Notes: a model not told the origin generated them from the letters alone. Counted from the first letter of the stretch, positions 43,361 to 54,367 are shown. The stretch is 64,000 nt of DNA from Bacteroidales bacterium (GCA_017477245.1 JAFUWY010000018.1:59185-123184); one strand, 5' to 3'. Numbers and translations: made by a program.

Positions 43361-44434
43361 ATGGGTAAGAAACATGTCTTCAACGCAGGGCCGTGCCTGC
43401 TGCCGCAGGAGGCCATCGACAACACCATCGAAGCCCTCAAGGATTTCAAGGGCACCGGTGTATCGCTGATTTCCATCTCCCACCGCACCAAGGGCTGGGA
43501 CGAAGTGATGGACGAATGCCGGGCCAACTGGAAGGAGCTCCTCTGCATACCGGACGACTACGAGGTCGTCTTCCTGGGCGGCGGCGCCAGCCTCCAGTTC
43601 CTCTATGTGGCCATGAACTACCTCGAGCACAAGGCCGGTTACCTCGACACGGGCGTCTGGGCGAAGAAAGCCCTCAAGGAGGCCAAGGGCCTGGGCGACG
43701 CCTTCGCCGTGGCCAGCTCCGCCGACAAGAACTACTGCTACATCCCGAAGGGGTACGAGATCCCGACGGACCTGGATTATTTCCACATCACGACCAACAA
43801 CACGATCTACGGCACGGAGATCCGCGAGGACATCGACTGCCCCGTGCCCCTCATCGCGGACATGTCCTCCGACATCCTGACCCGCCGTGTGGACGTCAGC
43901 AAGTATACCCTCATCTACGGCGGCGCGCAGAAGAATGCCGGCCCTGCCGGCGTGGCGTTCGCCATCATCAGGAAGGACGGCCTCGGCAAGGTCAGCCGCT
44001 ACCTCCCCTCGATGCTCGACTACCGCAACCACATCGACAAGCTCTCGATGTACAACACCCCGCCCGTGTTCTCCATCTACGTGATGAACGAGACCCTGAA
44101 GTGGCTCAAGGGCATCGGCGGCATCGACGCCATCCATGAGATCGATGTCAGGAAGGCCGAGGCGCTCTACGCCGAGATCGACCGCAACAGCCTCTTCGTC
44201 GGCACGGCCGCCAAGGAGGACCGCTCCATCATGAACGTCTGCTTCGTCATGGCTCCGGGCCGCGAAGACCTCCAGGACGAGTTCCTGAAGTTCTCGGTCG
44301 AGCGCGACATCGTGGGCATCAAGGGCCACCGCTCCGTCGGCGGCTTCCGCGCCTCCCTGTACAATGCCTGCACCCTCGAGGACGTCAACGCCCTCATCGC
44401 CGTGATGCAGGAATTCGAGAAACTCCACGCATAG
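43361..44434 (+). CDS. serC: Phosphoserine aminotransferase
   Basis: A PLP enzyme of serine synthesis, converting 3-phosphohydroxypyruvate to phosphoserine with glutamate. It begins [17 protein letters not shown], has the PLP-lysine segment [15 protein letters not shown] near residue 190, and [18 protein letters not shown] at the end. The 357-aa length is normal. The next gene, 11 bases on, is serA, so the two consecutive steps are together. Confidence 0.96.
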   Translation: MGKKHVFNAGPCLLPQEAIDNTIEALKDFKGTGVSLISISHRTKGWDEVMDECRANWKELLCIPDDYEVVFLGGGASLQFLYVAMNYLEHKAGYLDTGVWAKKALKEAKGLGDAFAVASSADKNYCYIPKGYEIPTDLDYFHITTNNTIYGTEIREDIDCPVPLIADMSSDILTRRVDVSKYTLIYGGAQKNAGPAGVAFAIIRKDGLGKVSRYLPSMLDYRNHIDKLSMYNTPPVFSIYVMNETLKWLKGIGGIDAIHEIDVRKAEALYAEIDRNSLFVGTAAKEDRSIMNVCFVMAPGREDLQDEFLKFSVERDIVGIKGHRSVGGFRASLYNACTLEDVNALIAVMQEFEKLHA

Positions 44435-44445
44435 TCCCGGCAGCC

Positions 44446-45366
44446 ATGAAAGTTCTCGTCGCCACCCAGAAGCCCTTTGCGGCCGCAGCGGTCGCGGGCA
44501 TCCGCCAGATCGTCGAAGAAGCGGGCTACGAACTCGCCCTGCTGGAGAAATATGCCGACCAGGCCGACCTCGTCGCGGCCGTGGCCGACGCCGACGCCCT
44601 GATCGTCCGTTCGGACAAGGTCACGGCGGAGGTCGTGGCCGCCGCGCCGAAGCTCAAGATCGTGGTGCGCGCCGGCGCGGGGTTCGACAACCTCGACCTG
44701 CCCGCCTGCACGGCGCACGGCGTCGTCGCGATGAACACCCCGGGCCAGAACGCCAACGCCGTGGCCGAACTCGCCATCGCGCTGATGATCTTCATGGCCC
44801 GCACGCAGTTCACGCCCGCCACGGGCTCGGAAGTCCAGGGCAAGACCCTCGGCATCCAGGCCTTCGGCAATGTCGGCCGCCTCGTGGGCGCCAAGGCCGC
44901 GGCCCTCGGCATGAAGGTCAAGGCCCTCGACCCGTTCCTCACCCCGGAGCAGATCCGCGCCGGCGGCGCCGAGCCCGTCGAGTCGCTCGACGAGCTCTAT
45001 GCCGGCAGCGACTACCTCAGCCTGCACATCCCGGCCACGCCCCAGACCGTCGGCAGCATCGGCTATGACCTGATGATGAAGATGCCGAAGGGCGCGACGC
45101 TCGTCAACACCGCCCGCAAGGAGGTGATCGACGAGGCGGGCCTGCAGAAGGCCCTCGCCGAGCGTCCGGACCTCAAGTACGTCGCCGACGTGGCGCCGGA
45201 CAACCTCGCCGCGCTGCAGGAGCAGTTCGGCCTGCGCGTGTTCGCCACGCCCAAGAAGATGGGCGCCCAGACCGCCGAGGCCAACGTCAACGCCGGCCTC
45301 GCCGCCGCGCGCCAGATCGTATCGTTCTTCAAGGACGGCTGCACGAAGTTCCAGCTGAACAAATAG
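44446..45366 (+). CDS. serA: D-3-phosphoglycerate dehydrogenase (short form, no ACT domain)
   Basis: Oxidises 3-phosphoglycerate to 3-phosphohydroxypyruvate. It has the 2-hydroxyacid dehydrogenase fold with GKTLGIQAFGNVGRLVG (NAD motif) near residue 130, and an Arg region (LVNTARKEVIDE). A His expected near the catalytic pair is not obvious. At 306 aa it lacks the C-terminal regulatory ACT domain, so serine feedback is probably absent. A terminator follows 22 bases later. Confidence 0.85.
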   Translation: MKVLVATQKPFAAAAVAGIRQIVEEAGYELALLEKYADQADLVAAVADADALIVRSDKVTAEVVAAAPKLKIVVRAGAGFDNLDLPACTAHGVVAMNTPGQNANAVAELAIALMIFMARTQFTPATGSEVQGKTLGIQAFGNVGRLVGAKAAALGMKVKALDPFLTPEQIRAGGAEPVESLDELYAGSDYLSLHIPATPQTVGSIGYDLMMKMPKGATLVNTARKEVIDEAGLQKALAERPDLKYVADVAPDNLAALQEQFGLRVFATPKKMGAQTAEANVNAGLAAARQIVSFFKDGCTKFQLNK

Positions 45367-45388
45367 TCCCGGCAGGAAGCTGAAGACG

Positions 45389-45430
45389 GGTCCCGTGGGC
45401 AGGAAATGCCCGCGGGACCTGCTTATTTTG
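45389..45430 (+). terminator. Terminator of the serC-serA operon
   Basis: A 13-bp stem (ggtcccgtgggca/tgcccgcgggacc, one mismatch-like pair) with loop ggaaa, followed by a T-rich stretch (ttattttg). Confidence 0.75.
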
Positions 45431-45450
45431 CTGAAATATTTTTGTAACAC

Positions 45451-45481
45451 TTTGATTTGTCCGAAATAATGAGTATCTTCG
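45451..45481 (+). promoter_or_regulatory. Promoter of the DUF1015 gene (-33 TTTG, -7 TATCTTCG)
   Basis: TTTG at 45451-45454 is separated by exactly 19 bases from TATCTTCG (45474-45481), a one-mismatch -7 box. It follows the serA terminator, so DUF1015 has its own promoter although it is functionally grouped with serC-serA in many genomes. Confidence 0.55.
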
Positions 45482-45501
45482 AATATAGATTAGCTTGAAA
45501 T

Positions 45502-46743
45502 ATGGTACGAGTCAAACCTTTTGCGGCGTTGAGGCCGCCCAAGGGCATCGTGACGCAGGTCGCGGCGCCGCCCTATGATGTCTTGAACTCTGAAGAAGCC
45601 CGGAAGATGGCCGGGGAGAAATCCCTGCTGCATATCACCAAACCCGAGATCGACTTCGACCCCATCGCCGGCGAGCATGAGCAGCGCACCTACGACCGCG
45701 CGGTGGAGAATTTCCAGGCCTGGCAGCGCCGCGGCTGGCTCGTCCGCGATGCCAAGCCCTGCTACTATGTCTATGCCCAGACGATGGACGGCCGCACCCA
45801 GTACGGCCTCGTTCTCTGCGCCCATACCGACGACTACGCCTCCGGCATCATCAAGAAGCATGAGCTGACCCGCAAGGACAAGGAGGACGACCGGATGATC
45901 CATGTCCGCATCCAGAACGCCAACATCGAGCCGGTCTTCTTCTCCTACAAGGATAATGCGGAGCTCAACGCCATCGTCGCGAAGGCTGCCGCAGGCCCTT
46001 CCGAGTTCCGCTTCACGGACGAGAACGGCTTCGGCCACGAACTGTGGGTGATCGACGACGACGCCACCATCGCGCGCATCACGGAGCTCTTCACCGGCGA
46101 GGTGGACGCCTTCTACGTGGCCGACGGCCACCACCGCACGGCCGCCGCCGCCCGCGTGGGCGCGGAGAAGCGTGCGCAGAACCCCGCGCACACCGGCGAC
46201 GAGGAGTACAATTTCTTCATGGCCGTCTGCTTCCCGGAGAGCCAGCTCAAGATCATCGACTACAACCGCGTGGTCAAGGACCTGAACGGCATGGACGCGG
46301 CGACGCTGCTGGAGCGCCTCGCGGACGACTTCGAGGTGGAGGAGAAGGGAGCGGACATCTACAAGCCCTGCGCCCTGCACAATTTCTCGATGTACCTCGG
46401 CGGCAAGTGGTATTCGCTGACGGCGAAGCCGGGCCGCTACGACGACAGCGACCCGATCGGTGTGCTGGACGTGACCATCCTGTCCGGCCTCGTGCTGGAC
46501 AAGCTGCTCGGCATCAAGGACCTGCGCACCGACAAGCGCATCGACTTCGTGGGCGGCATCCGCGGCCTGGGCGAGCTCGCCCGCCGCGTGGACAGCGGCG
46601 AGATGGCCGTGGCCTTCGCCCTGTATCCCGTCTCGATGAAGCAGCTGATCGACATCGCGGACAGCGGTCGCATCATGCCGCCCAAGACGACGTGGTTCGA
46701 GCCCAAGCTCCGCTCCGGACTGGCCATTCACACTTTGGACTGA
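45502..46743 (+). CDS. DUF1015-family protein
   Basis: A 413-aa cytoplasmic protein of unknown function, frequently found next to serA/serC in Bacteroidota and Clostridia. It begins MVRVKPFAALRPPK, has AAPPYDVLNSEEARKM near residue 22 and the family signature VADGHHRTAAAARV near 210. The fold is related to ParB/Srx-like nucleases. The next gene (recQ) lies 15 bases away and may be read through. Confidence 0.88.
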   Translation: MVRVKPFAALRPPKGIVTQVAAPPYDVLNSEEARKMAGEKSLLHITKPEIDFDPIAGEHEQRTYDRAVENFQAWQRRGWLVRDAKPCYYVYAQTMDGRTQYGLVLCAHTDDYASGIIKKHELTRKDKEDDRMIHVRIQNANIEPVFFSYKDNAELNAIVAKAAAGPSEFRFTDENGFGHELWVIDDDATIARITELFTGEVDAFYVADGHHRTAAAARVGAEKRAQNPAHTGDEEYNFFMAVCFPESQLKIIDYNRVVKDLNGMDAATLLERLADDFEVEEKGADIYKPCALHNFSMYLGGKWYSLTAKPGRYDDSDPIGVLDVTILSGLVLDKLLGIKDLRTDKRIDFVGGIRGLGELARRVDSGEMAVAFALYPVSMKQLIDIADSGRIMPPKTTWFEPKLRSGLAIHTLD

Positions 46744-46758
46744 TAAAAGCAATTCGTC

Positions 46759-48975
46759 ATGAAACCCGACGCCGCCGTGATTCGCAAGACGCTCAAGGAG
46801 TTCTTCGGATACGACACCTTCAAGACTGACCAGGAACAGATCATCCGGCACCTGATCGGAGGGGGTGACGCCTTCGTCTTGATGCCCACCGGCGGCGGGA
46901 AGTCCCTGTGCTACCAGCTGCCGGCCCTGGTGATGGAGGGCACCGCGATCATCATCTCCCCGCTGATCGCCCTGATGAAGAACCAGGTGGACCTGCTGCG
47001 CGGGTTCGTGGCCGGCGACGGCAGCATCGCGCATTTCCTCAACTCCTCGCTCTCCCGCCAGCAGATCGACGAGGTCCGGGAGGACCTCCTCGCCGGCCGG
47101 ACGAAGCTGCTGTACGTGGCGCCCGAGTCGCTGACCAAGGAGGAGAACATCCTGCTCCTGCGCGAGGTCAAGATCTCCTTCTACGCCGTGGACGAGGCGC
47201 ACTGCATCTCCGAGTGGGGACATGATTTCCGGCCGGAGTACCGGCGCATCCGCCAGCTGGTGGAGCAGATCGGCCGCGCCCCGATCATCGCCCTGACCGC
47301 CACGGCCACGCCCAAGGTCCAGAGCGATATCCTCAAGAATCTGGGCATTCCCGGCGCCGCGGTCTTCAAGTCCTCCTTCAACCGTCCCAACCTCTACTAC
47401 GAGATCCGGGACAAGGTCGATCCGGAGAAGGACCTCATCAAGTTCATCCGCCAGCATGCCGGCAAGTCCGGCATCATCTACTGCCTGAGCCGCAAGAAGG
47501 TCGAGGAGATGGCGGAGCTGCTCTGCATCAACGGCATCCAGGCCCTGCCGTACCACGCCGGCCTCGACGCCAAGGTGCGGGCGGAGAACCAGGACAAGTT
47601 CCTGATGGAGGAAGTCCAGGTGATCGTGGCCACGATCGCGTTCGGCATGGGCATCGACAAGCCCGACATCCGTTTCGTGATCCACTACGACATCCCCAAG
47701 AGCATCGAGAGCTACTACCAGGAGACGGGCCGCGCCGGCCGCGACGGCCAGGAAGGCCTCTGCATCGCCTACTACAGCTACAAGGACATCCAGAAGCTGG
47801 AGAAATTCATGCAGGGCAAGCCCGTGGCCGAGCAGGAGATCAGCCGCCAGCTGCTCTCCGAGGTGCTGGCGTACGCCGAGTCCAGCCAGTGCCGCCGCAA
47901 GCTCCTGCTCAACTATTTCGGCGAGGACTACACGGCGGACAACTGCGGCTGCTGCGACAACTGCGTCCGCCCCAAGCCGACCTTCGACGGCCGCAAGGAG
48001 ATGCAGCTCGTCATCCGCCTCGTGGAGGCGCTGCCGGAGCACTTCAAGCTGGACCACCTGGCCTGCATCCTCGCGGGCGTGTCCAACTCGCTGATCAAGT
48101 CCTACAAGCACGACGAACTGGAGTTCTTCGGGGCGGGCAAGCCCCACTCCGACAAGTTCTGGTGCACCGTGATCCACCAGGGCCTGATCGCGCACCTGCT
48201 CTCCAAGGAGATCGAGACCTACGGCCTGATCCACGTCACGGACCTGGGACGCAAGTTCGTCCGGGAGCCGTGGGAGCTCCAGCTGGTGGAAGACCGCGTG
48301 TTCGCCGCTTCCGGCGACGAAGAGGAGCCGGACGAGGAGGCCGCTGCCGCTGCCGCCGCGATGAAATCCGGCGGGGGCGCGGGCGACCCCGTGCTGCTCG
48401 CCATGCTCAAGGACCTGCGCAAGGACCTGGGCAAGCGCCTGGGCCTCCAGCCTTGGATCATCTTTGGCGACCCGGCCCTGGACGACATGGCCATCCTCTA
48501 TCCGGTGACCTTCGAGGAGCTCAAGAACTGCCAGGGCGTCGGCGAGGGCAAGGCCCGCAAGTTCGGCGCCGAGTTCATCAAGCTGATTAAGAAATACGTC
48601 GACGAGAACGAGATCGAGCGCCCGGACGACTTCGTCGTCAAGTCCGCGCCCAACAAGTCCGCGACCAAGGTGGCGATCATCCAGAGCATCGACCGCCGGA
48701 TGTCCTTGGAGGACATCGCCGAGGCGCGTGGGCTGGAGCTCGAGGAGCTGCTCACCGAGATCGAGGCCATCGTCTCCAGCGGCACCAAGCTCAATCTCGA
48801 CTACTATATCGAGGAGAACCTCGACGAGGACATCGTCGAGGAGATCTACCGGTATTTCAAGGAGGATGCGACCTCGGACGACATCCAGGCGGCCATCGAA
48901 GCGCTGGGTCCCGACTATTACGAGAACGAAGTGCGGCTCGTCCGGCTCAAATTCCTATGTGAGATCGCATCGTGA
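46759..48975 (+). CDS. recQ: ATP-dependent DNA helicase RecQ
   Basis: A 3'-5' repair helicase. Walker A is MPTGGGKSLCYQLPA near residue 42, the DEAH box is VDEAHCISEWGHDFRPEY, and motif VI is QETGRAGRDGQEG. The RQC zinc cysteines are in QCRRKLLLNYFGE and CGCCDNC. A winged helix and an HRDC domain (DLRKDLGKRLGLQPWIIF) follow. A further C-terminal part (residues 620-738) with a coiled/helical repeat is an extension. The stop overlaps the dnaG GTG start. Confidence 0.95.
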   Translation: MKPDAAVIRKTLKEFFGYDTFKTDQEQIIRHLIGGGDAFVLMPTGGGKSLCYQLPALVMEGTAIIISPLIALMKNQVDLLRGFVAGDGSIAHFLNSSLSRQQIDEVREDLLAGRTKLLYVAPESLTKEENILLLREVKISFYAVDEAHCISEWGHDFRPEYRRIRQLVEQIGRAPIIALTATATPKVQSDILKNLGIPGAAVFKSSFNRPNLYYEIRDKVDPEKDLIKFIRQHAGKSGIIYCLSRKKVEEMAELLCINGIQALPYHAGLDAKVRAENQDKFLMEEVQVIVATIAFGMGIDKPDIRFVIHYDIPKSIESYYQETGRAGRDGQEGLCIAYYSYKDIQKLEKFMQGKPVAEQEISRQLLSEVLAYAESSQCRRKLLLNYFGEDYTADNCGCCDNCVRPKPTFDGRKEMQLVIRLVEALPEHFKLDHLACILAGVSNSLIKSYKHDELEFFGAGKPHSDKFWCTVIHQGLIAHLLSKEIETYGLIHVTDLGRKFVREPWELQLVEDRVFAASGDEEEPDEEAAAAAAAMKSGGGAGDPVLLAMLKDLRKDLGKRLGLQPWIIFGDPALDDMAILYPVTFEELKNCQGVGEGKARKFGAEFIKLIKKYVDENEIERPDDFVVKSAPNKSATKVAIIQSIDRRMSLEDIAEARGLELEELLTEIEAIVSSGTKLNLDYYIEENLDEDIVEEIYRYFKEDATSDDIQAAIEALGPDYYENEVRLVRLKFLCEIAS

Positions 48976-50969
48976 TACCGCAGGAGACCGTCAACTTGAT
49001 TCTGGACACCGCGCAGATCGCGGATGTGGTGAGCGATTACGTGACGCTGAAGCGCCGCGGGGCCAACTTCGTGGCCTGCTGCCCGTTCCACAACGAGAAG
49101 ACGCCTTCCTTCTATGTCTCGCCCTCCAAGGGCATCTACAAATGCTTCGGCTGCGGCAAGGCCGGCACGGCCGTGGGCTTCGTGATGGAGCAGGAGCACT
49201 GCTCCTACGTCGAGGCCTTGCGCTACCTGGCCCGCAAATACCATATCGAGATCGTCGAGGAGCAGGAATCCGCGGAGGATATCGCCCGCCGCCAGCGCGG
49301 CGAGAGCCTGCTGCTGGTCTCGGAGTTCGCCCGCAAATTCTTCTCCGACCAGCTCAAGTCGGGGGAGGGCCGCGCCGTGGGCTACGCCTATTACCGCTCC
49401 CGCGGCATCGAGGATGCCACGATCGAGCACTGGGGGCTGGGCTGGGCCCCGGGGGGCCGGACGGCCCTCGTGGACGCCGCCCGCGCCGCCGGCTACAAGG
49501 ATGAGTACCTGCTGGGCGCCGGCCTGGCGGTGCAGAACGACGACGGCTCCCTGTCCGACAAGTTCCGCGAGCGCGTGATGTTCCCGATCCATTCGGTGAG
49601 CGGGCGCGTGATCGCCTTCAGCGGCCGCACGCTCCGCTCCGACAACCCGGCCAAGTACGTCAATTCCCCGGAGACGGAGATCTACGTCAAGAGCCGCAAC
49701 CTGCTGGGCATCTATTTCGCCAAGGCCGCGATCGCCCGCGAGGACCGATGCATCCTCGTGGAGGGCAATGTGGACGTGGTGATGATGCACCAGCTCGGCA
49801 TCACCAACGTCGTGGCCTCCTGCGGCACCTCCCTGACGGTGGAGCAGGTGCGCCTGATCAAGAAATTCACGGAGAACATCACCATCATGTACGACGGCGA
49901 CTCCGCGGGCATCCACGCCGCCCTGCGCGGCATCCCGATGGTGCTCGCCGAGGGGATGAACGTCCGCATCGTGCTGCTCCCCGACGGGGACGACCCCGAC
50001 TCCTTCTCCCGCAAGCACACGCAGGAGGAGGTCCGCGCGTTCGTCCGCGACAACGAGCAGGATTTCGTCGTCTTCAAGACCGGCCTGCTGCTCGGGCAGG
50101 CGGCCGGGGACCCGCTCCGCAAGGCGGGCCTGATCAACGACATCGCCGATACGATCGCGCAGATCCCGGACGCCGTCAAGCGCTCGACCTATGCCGAGGC
50201 CACGGCGCAGCAGTTCGGCATCGAGGTGAGCGTCCTGTTCGACCGTATCAACCGCACGCGGCGCCAGCTCCAGGAAGATGCCCTCAAGGCCGCGGAGCGC
50301 GAGGAGCGCCGCCGGCGCAACGGTCTGCAGCCCAATGCCTATGAGACCGTGACGGGAGACATCCGGCCGGAGCCCGAGCCGGCCCCGACGCCCCAGACCT
50401 GGGTGGAGGAGAACCCGATCCTGGCCCCGGCCGAGCGGGAGTTGCTGTATTTCCTGCTGCGCTACGGCTGCAACGAACTGGATTTCGAGAGCGACTCGGA
50501 CTACTACAGCGGCAGCGAGCAGGACAAGCCCAGCGTGGCCGACTTCATCCGCGACGCCTTCAGCGACGGCACCCGCATGGCCAACAGCGCCTATGCGGCC
50601 GTCTACGACGCCTACATGGACCTCTATACGGAGGGGTACGGGCAGGACGAGATCGTCAAGCGCCTGCTGGACGCCGAGGACCGCCGCGTGGCCGCCGTCG
50701 CGGCCGAGCTGTCCACGGAGAAATACCGCCTGACGGTCAGCGCGTTCGAACGCTCCATGACGACCACGGAGTCCTGGCTGGTGGCGCAGGTCCCGCGCAG
50801 CATCCTGAACTACGCCGAGCGGCGCATGCAGGACCGCTACGAGACGCTCCGCCGCGCCCTGCCGGACGCGACGGCGGAGCAGGAAGCGGCCATCCTCGCG
50901 GAGATGGTCAAGGTCCAGGCGGCCCAGCGCCGGATCCGCAAGAAATTGGGAAGAGAAAAAAACACATGA
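48972..50969 (+). CDS. dnaG: DNA primase
   Basis: Makes RNA primers at the replication fork. The N-terminal zinc-binding domain has [12 protein letters not shown] and [10 protein letters not shown]. The TOPRIM core has [14 protein letters not shown] and [14 protein letters not shown]. The C-terminal DnaB-binding region is helical. At 665 aa it is normal. The start is GTG overlapping the recQ TGA (GTGA); the stop overlaps the metG ATG (ATGA). The group recQ-dnaG-metG is thus translationally coupled. Confidence 0.95.
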   Translation: MIPQETVNLILDTAQIADVVSDYVTLKRRGANFVACCPFHNEKTPSFYVSPSKGIYKCFGCGKAGTAVGFVMEQEHCSYVEALRYLARKYHIEIVEEQESAEDIARRQRGESLLLVSEFARKFFSDQLKSGEGRAVGYAYYRSRGIEDATIEHWGLGWAPGGRTALVDAARAAGYKDEYLLGAGLAVQNDDGSLSDKFRERVMFPIHSVSGRVIAFSGRTLRSDNPAKYVNSPETEIYVKSRNLLGIYFAKAAIAREDRCILVEGNVDVVMMHQLGITNVVASCGTSLTVEQVRLIKKFTENITIMYDGDSAGIHAALRGIPMVLAEGMNVRIVLLPDGDDPDSFSRKHTQEEVRAFVRDNEQDFVVFKTGLLLGQAAGDPLRKAGLINDIADTIAQIPDAVKRSTYAEATAQQFGIEVSVLFDRINRTRRQLQEDALKAAEREERRRRNGLQPNAYETVTGDIRPEPEPAPTPQTWVEENPILAPAERELLYFLLRYGCNELDFESDSDYYSGSEQDKPSVADFIRDAFSDGTRMANSAYAAVYDAYMDLYTEGYGQDEIVKRLLDAEDRRVAAVAAELSTEKYRLTVSAFERSMTTTESWLVAQVPRSILNYAERRMQDRYETLRRALPDATAEQEAAILAEMVKVQAAQRRIRKKLGREKNT

Positions 50970-53026
50970 ACATGGATAAGAATTTCAAAAGAACCCTCGT
51001 GACCTGTGCGTTGCCCTACGCCAACGGTCCGATCCACATCGGCCACCTGGCCGGTGTCTACGTGCCCGCCGACATCTACGTCCGCTACCTGCGGATGCGC
51101 GGCCGGGAGGTCCTCTATGTCTGCGGCTCCGACGAGCACGGCGTGCCCATCACGATCAAGGCCCGCCAGCAGGGCTGCACCCCGCAGGACATCGTGGACA
51201 AGTACCACGGCATCATCAAAGACTCCTTCGAAGGCCTGGGCATCCATTTCGACATCTACGGCCGCACCTCCTCCGAGGTCCACGCCCGCAATGCCTCCGG
51301 CTTCTTCCGCAAGCTCTACGACGACGGCAAGTTCATCACCCGCGAGAGCGAGCAGTACTACGACCCCGAGGCCAAGACCTTCCTGGCAGACCGTTACATC
51401 GTGGGTACCTGCCCCAAGTGCGGCAATGAAGGCGCCTACGGCGACCAGTGCGAGAAGTGCGGCAGCACCCTCAGCCCCGAGGAGCTGATCAACCCCAGGA
51501 GCAAGCTCAGCGGCGCGGCGCCCGTCAAGAAGAAGACCACGCACTGGTACCTCCCGCTCCAGGACTACGAAGCCTGGCTGCGCGAGTGGATCCTGGAGGG
51601 CCACCAGGAGTGGCGCTCCAACGTCTACGGCCAGGTCAAGAGCTGGCTGGACGGCGGCCTGCAGCCGCGCGCCGTCACGCGCGACCTCGACTGGGGCGTG
51701 CCCGTGCCCGTCGAGGGTGCGGAGGGCAAGGTCCTCTATGTCTGGTTCGATGCGCCGATCGGCTATATCTCCAATACGCAGGAGCTCCTCCCGGACAGCT
51801 GGGAGAAATGGTGGAAGTCCCCGGACACGCGGCTGGTGCACTTCATCGGCAAGGACAACATCGTCTTCCACTGCATCGTCTTCCCGGCCATGCTCAAAGC
51901 CTACGGCGACGGTTACATCCTGCCGGACAACGTCCCGGCCAACGAATTCCTCAACCTCGAGGGCGACAAGATCTCGACCTCGCGCGGCTGGGCCGTCTGG
52001 GCCCACGAGTACCTGAAGGATTTCCCGGGCAAGGAGGACGTGCTCCGCTACGTGCTGACGGCCAACGCCCCCGAGACCAAGGACAACGACTTCAGCTGGA
52101 AGGACTTCCAGCAGCGCAACAACAGCGAGCTCGTGGCCATCTTCGGCAATTTCGTCAACCGTGCGATGGTGCTCACGCACAAGTATTTCGACGGCAAGGT
52201 GCCGGTGTGCGGACGCCTGGAGGACATCGACAAGGAGGTCCTCGCGGAGATCCCGCAGCTGAAGGCTTCGATGGAGAAGAACATCGAGGGCTTCAAGTTC
52301 CGCGAGGCGCTCAAGGATGCGATGGGCATCGCCCGCATCGGCAACAAATACATCTCCGACACCGAGCCCTGGAAGGTCGCCAAGACCGACCTGGAGCGCA
52401 CGGGTACGATCCTGAACATCTCGTTGCAGATCTGCGCCGACCTGGCGATCGCGTTCGAGCCCTTCACGCCTTTCGCCGCGGAGCGCCTGCGCACGATGCT
52501 GGGCTCCGGCCTGGACTGGGAGGTGCTCGGCCGTCCGCAGGTACTGCCGGCCGGCCACCAGCTCGGCACGCCTGAACTCCTGTTCGCCAAGATCGAGGAC
52601 GAGGCCATCCAGGCCCAGCTGGACCGCCTGGACCGCATCCGCGCCGAGCGCGAGGCGGCCGCCAAGGCCGAGGCTGCGAAGCAGGTGGCGCCCCAGAAGG
52701 AGGAGTGTACCTTCGAGGAGTTCGAGAAGATGGATATCCGTACGGCGACCGTCCTGGAGGCGGAGCGGGTCCCCAAGACCGACAAGCTCCTCAAGCTGAC
52801 GATCGATACGGGCATCGACCGGCGCGTGATCGTGTCGGGCATCGCGGAGTATTACACGCCGGAGGCGATGGTCGGCAAGCAGATCTGCATCCTGGCGAAC
52901 CTCAAGCCGCGTACGATCCGCGGGATCGAGAGTCATGGCATGATCCTGATGGCCAAGCAGGGTGATGGCTCGATGCGTTTCATCACGCCGCAGGAAGCCG
53001 TCAGTAATGGCGCGATTGTTGGATGA
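50966..53026 (+). CDS. metG: Methionyl-tRNA synthetase with C-terminal tRNA-binding domain
   Basis: Charges tRNA-Met. The HIGH motif is PIHIGHLAG near residue 22, and four zinc cysteines lie in [18 protein letters not shown]. The KMSKS loop is DKISTSRG. The C-terminal EMAP/Trbp111-like domain (residues about 580-686) contains [11 protein letters not shown] and [15 protein letters not shown], giving a dimerising tRNA-binding tail. The 686-aa length is normal for this type. Confidence 0.96.
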   Translation: MNMDKNFKRTLVTCALPYANGPIHIGHLAGVYVPADIYVRYLRMRGREVLYVCGSDEHGVPITIKARQQGCTPQDIVDKYHGIIKDSFEGLGIHFDIYGRTSSEVHARNASGFFRKLYDDGKFITRESEQYYDPEAKTFLADRYIVGTCPKCGNEGAYGDQCEKCGSTLSPEELINPRSKLSGAAPVKKKTTHWYLPLQDYEAWLREWILEGHQEWRSNVYGQVKSWLDGGLQPRAVTRDLDWGVPVPVEGAEGKVLYVWFDAPIGYISNTQELLPDSWEKWWKSPDTRLVHFIGKDNIVFHCIVFPAMLKAYGDGYILPDNVPANEFLNLEGDKISTSRGWAVWAHEYLKDFPGKEDVLRYVLTANAPETKDNDFSWKDFQQRNNSELVAIFGNFVNRAMVLTHKYFDGKVPVCGRLEDIDKEVLAEIPQLKASMEKNIEGFKFREALKDAMGIARIGNKYISDTEPWKVAKTDLERTGTILNISLQICADLAIAFEPFTPFAAERLRTMLGSGLDWEVLGRPQVLPAGHQLGTPELLFAKIEDEAIQAQLDRLDRIRAEREAAAKAEAAKQVAPQKEECTFEEFEKMDIRTATVLEAERVPKTDKLLKLTIDTGIDRRVIVSGIAEYYTPEAMVGKQICILANLKPRTIRGIESHGMILMAKQGDGSMRFITPQEAVSNGAIVG

Positions 53027-53027
53027 T

Positions 53028-53138
53028 CATTCCGGCCGGTCCGTCCCGGCAGTCCCCTCCGGAAGGCAGTCGCTTCGCGACCCTGATCCGGGCAAATGCC
53101 TTCCGGAGGGGACTCCGGGACAGGAGATTCCGGCCGGA
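53028..53138. repeat. 111-bp palindromic element between metG and the response regulator
   Basis: Long arms tcccggcagtcccctccggaaggca (53044-53068) and tgccttccggaggggactccggga (53097-53120) pair over 24 bases with one bulge. The loop contains a small hairpin (gtcgc-ttc-gcgac). Outer ccggccgg copies flank it. It may act as a terminator for metG, but its structure is that of a mobile palindromic repeat. Confidence 0.65.
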
Positions 53139-53164
53139 AGAGTGATTGGAAATCAAGACTGAAG

Positions 53165-54310
53165 ATGAAAGTACTGATAGTTGACGACGAGCGGGCGATC
53201 CGCAATTCGCTGGGGGAGATCCTTGGCGACGAAGGTTATGAGGTGGAGACCGCCGAGGATGGGGCCGTGGCGCTCCAGAAGGTGGAGAAGGAGAAGTTCG
53301 ACGTGATATTCTGCGACATCAAAATGCCCGGCATGGACGGCGTCGAGGTGCTCGGCAAGCTGATGGAGATGGGGATCGACGCCGCCGTGGTGATGATCTC
53401 GGGCCATGCCGACATCGATACGGCCGTGGAGTGCATCAAGAAGGGCGCCTTCGACTTCGTGCAGAAGCCGCTGGACCTCAACCGGATCCTCATCACGATC
53501 AAGAACGCGTCGGAGCGCGTCTCGCTCACCACGCAGAACAAGGCGCTCAAGAAGAAGGTCTACGGCGCCGACATGATCGGCGATTCCGCGCCGATGCAGC
53601 ACGTCCGGGAGATCATCGCCAAGGTGGCTCCCACGGATGCGCGGGTGTTGATCATGGGCCCCAACGGCTCCGGCAAGGAGCTGGTGGCCCGCAACCTCCA
53701 CCAGCAGAGCGCGCGCAGCGCGATGCCCTTCGTGGAGGTCAACTGCGCCGCCATCCCGGGCGAGCTCATCGAGAGCGAACTCTTCGGCCATGAGAAGGGA
53801 TCCTTCACCTCGGCCATCAAGCAGCACAAGGGCAAGTTCGAGCAGGCCGACGGAGGCACGCTCTTCCTGGACGAGATCGGCGACATGAGCCTGGCGGCCC
53901 AGGCCAAGGTGCTGCGCGTCCTGCAGGAGCGCAAGCTCTCGCGCGTGGGCTCCGACAAGGACATCGTCGTGGACGTCCGCGTGATCGCCGCCACCAACAA
54001 GGACCTGATGGAGGAGATCCGCAAGGGTACCTTCCGCGAGGACCTCTACCACCGGCTCAGCGTGATCGTCATCAAGGTCCCGTCCCTGGACGAGCGCCGC
54101 GACGACATCCCGCTGCTGATCGACTTCTTCCGGGAGAAGTATACCGACGGCGGCCGGGCGCGCAGTTTCTCGCCCGAGGCCGTGGAGCTGCTCAAGCAGA
54201 AATCCTGGCCGGGCAACATCCGCGAGCTCGACAATGTCGTGGACCGGCTCCTGATCCTGGGCGACGAGCCCGTGTCCGCGGAAAATGTCCGTGATTTCGT
54301 GAATCTATAG
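53165..54310 (+). CDS. NtrC-like sigma-54-type response regulator, no C-terminal HTH
   Basis: The receiver domain (residues 1-120) has VDDERAIR (acid pocket), the phospho-Asp in FDVIFCDIKMPGMDG, and FDFVQKPLDL. The AAA+ domain has MGPNGSGKE (Walker A), FGHEKGSFTSA in place of the standard GAFTGA loop, GGTLFLDEIGDM (Walker B) and WPGNIREL. The protein ends at residue 381 just after the AAA+ domain, without the Fis-type DNA-binding domain of NtrC. No histidine kinase adjoins. It may act on sigma-54 from solution, or have another target. Confidence 0.88.
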   Translation: MKVLIVDDERAIRNSLGEILGDEGYEVETAEDGAVALQKVEKEKFDVIFCDIKMPGMDGVEVLGKLMEMGIDAAVVMISGHADIDTAVECIKKGAFDFVQKPLDLNRILITIKNASERVSLTTQNKALKKKVYGADMIGDSAPMQHVREIIAKVAPTDARVLIMGPNGSGKELVARNLHQQSARSAMPFVEVNCAAIPGELIESELFGHEKGSFTSAIKQHKGKFEQADGGTLFLDEIGDMSLAAQAKVLRVLQERKLSRVGSDKDIVVDVRVIAATNKDLMEEIRKGTFREDLYHRLSVIVIKVPSLDERRDDIPLLIDFFREKYTDGGRARSFSPEAVELLKQKSWPGNIRELDNVVDRLLILGDEPVSAENVRDFVNL

Positions 54311-54340
54311 CCAAATCACAGAAAATCAAATAAGTGCGTC

Positions 54341-54367
54341 ATCCCGCCGGTCCGGCGGGATTTTTTC
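54341..54367 (+). terminator. Terminator of the response-regulator gene
   Basis: An 8-bp stem (atcccgcc/ggcgggat) with loop ggtcc is followed by seven T. The lead-in cgtcat resembles the start of the palindromic repeats at 8334 and 39773. Bases 54368-54500 show no gene. Confidence 0.85.
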
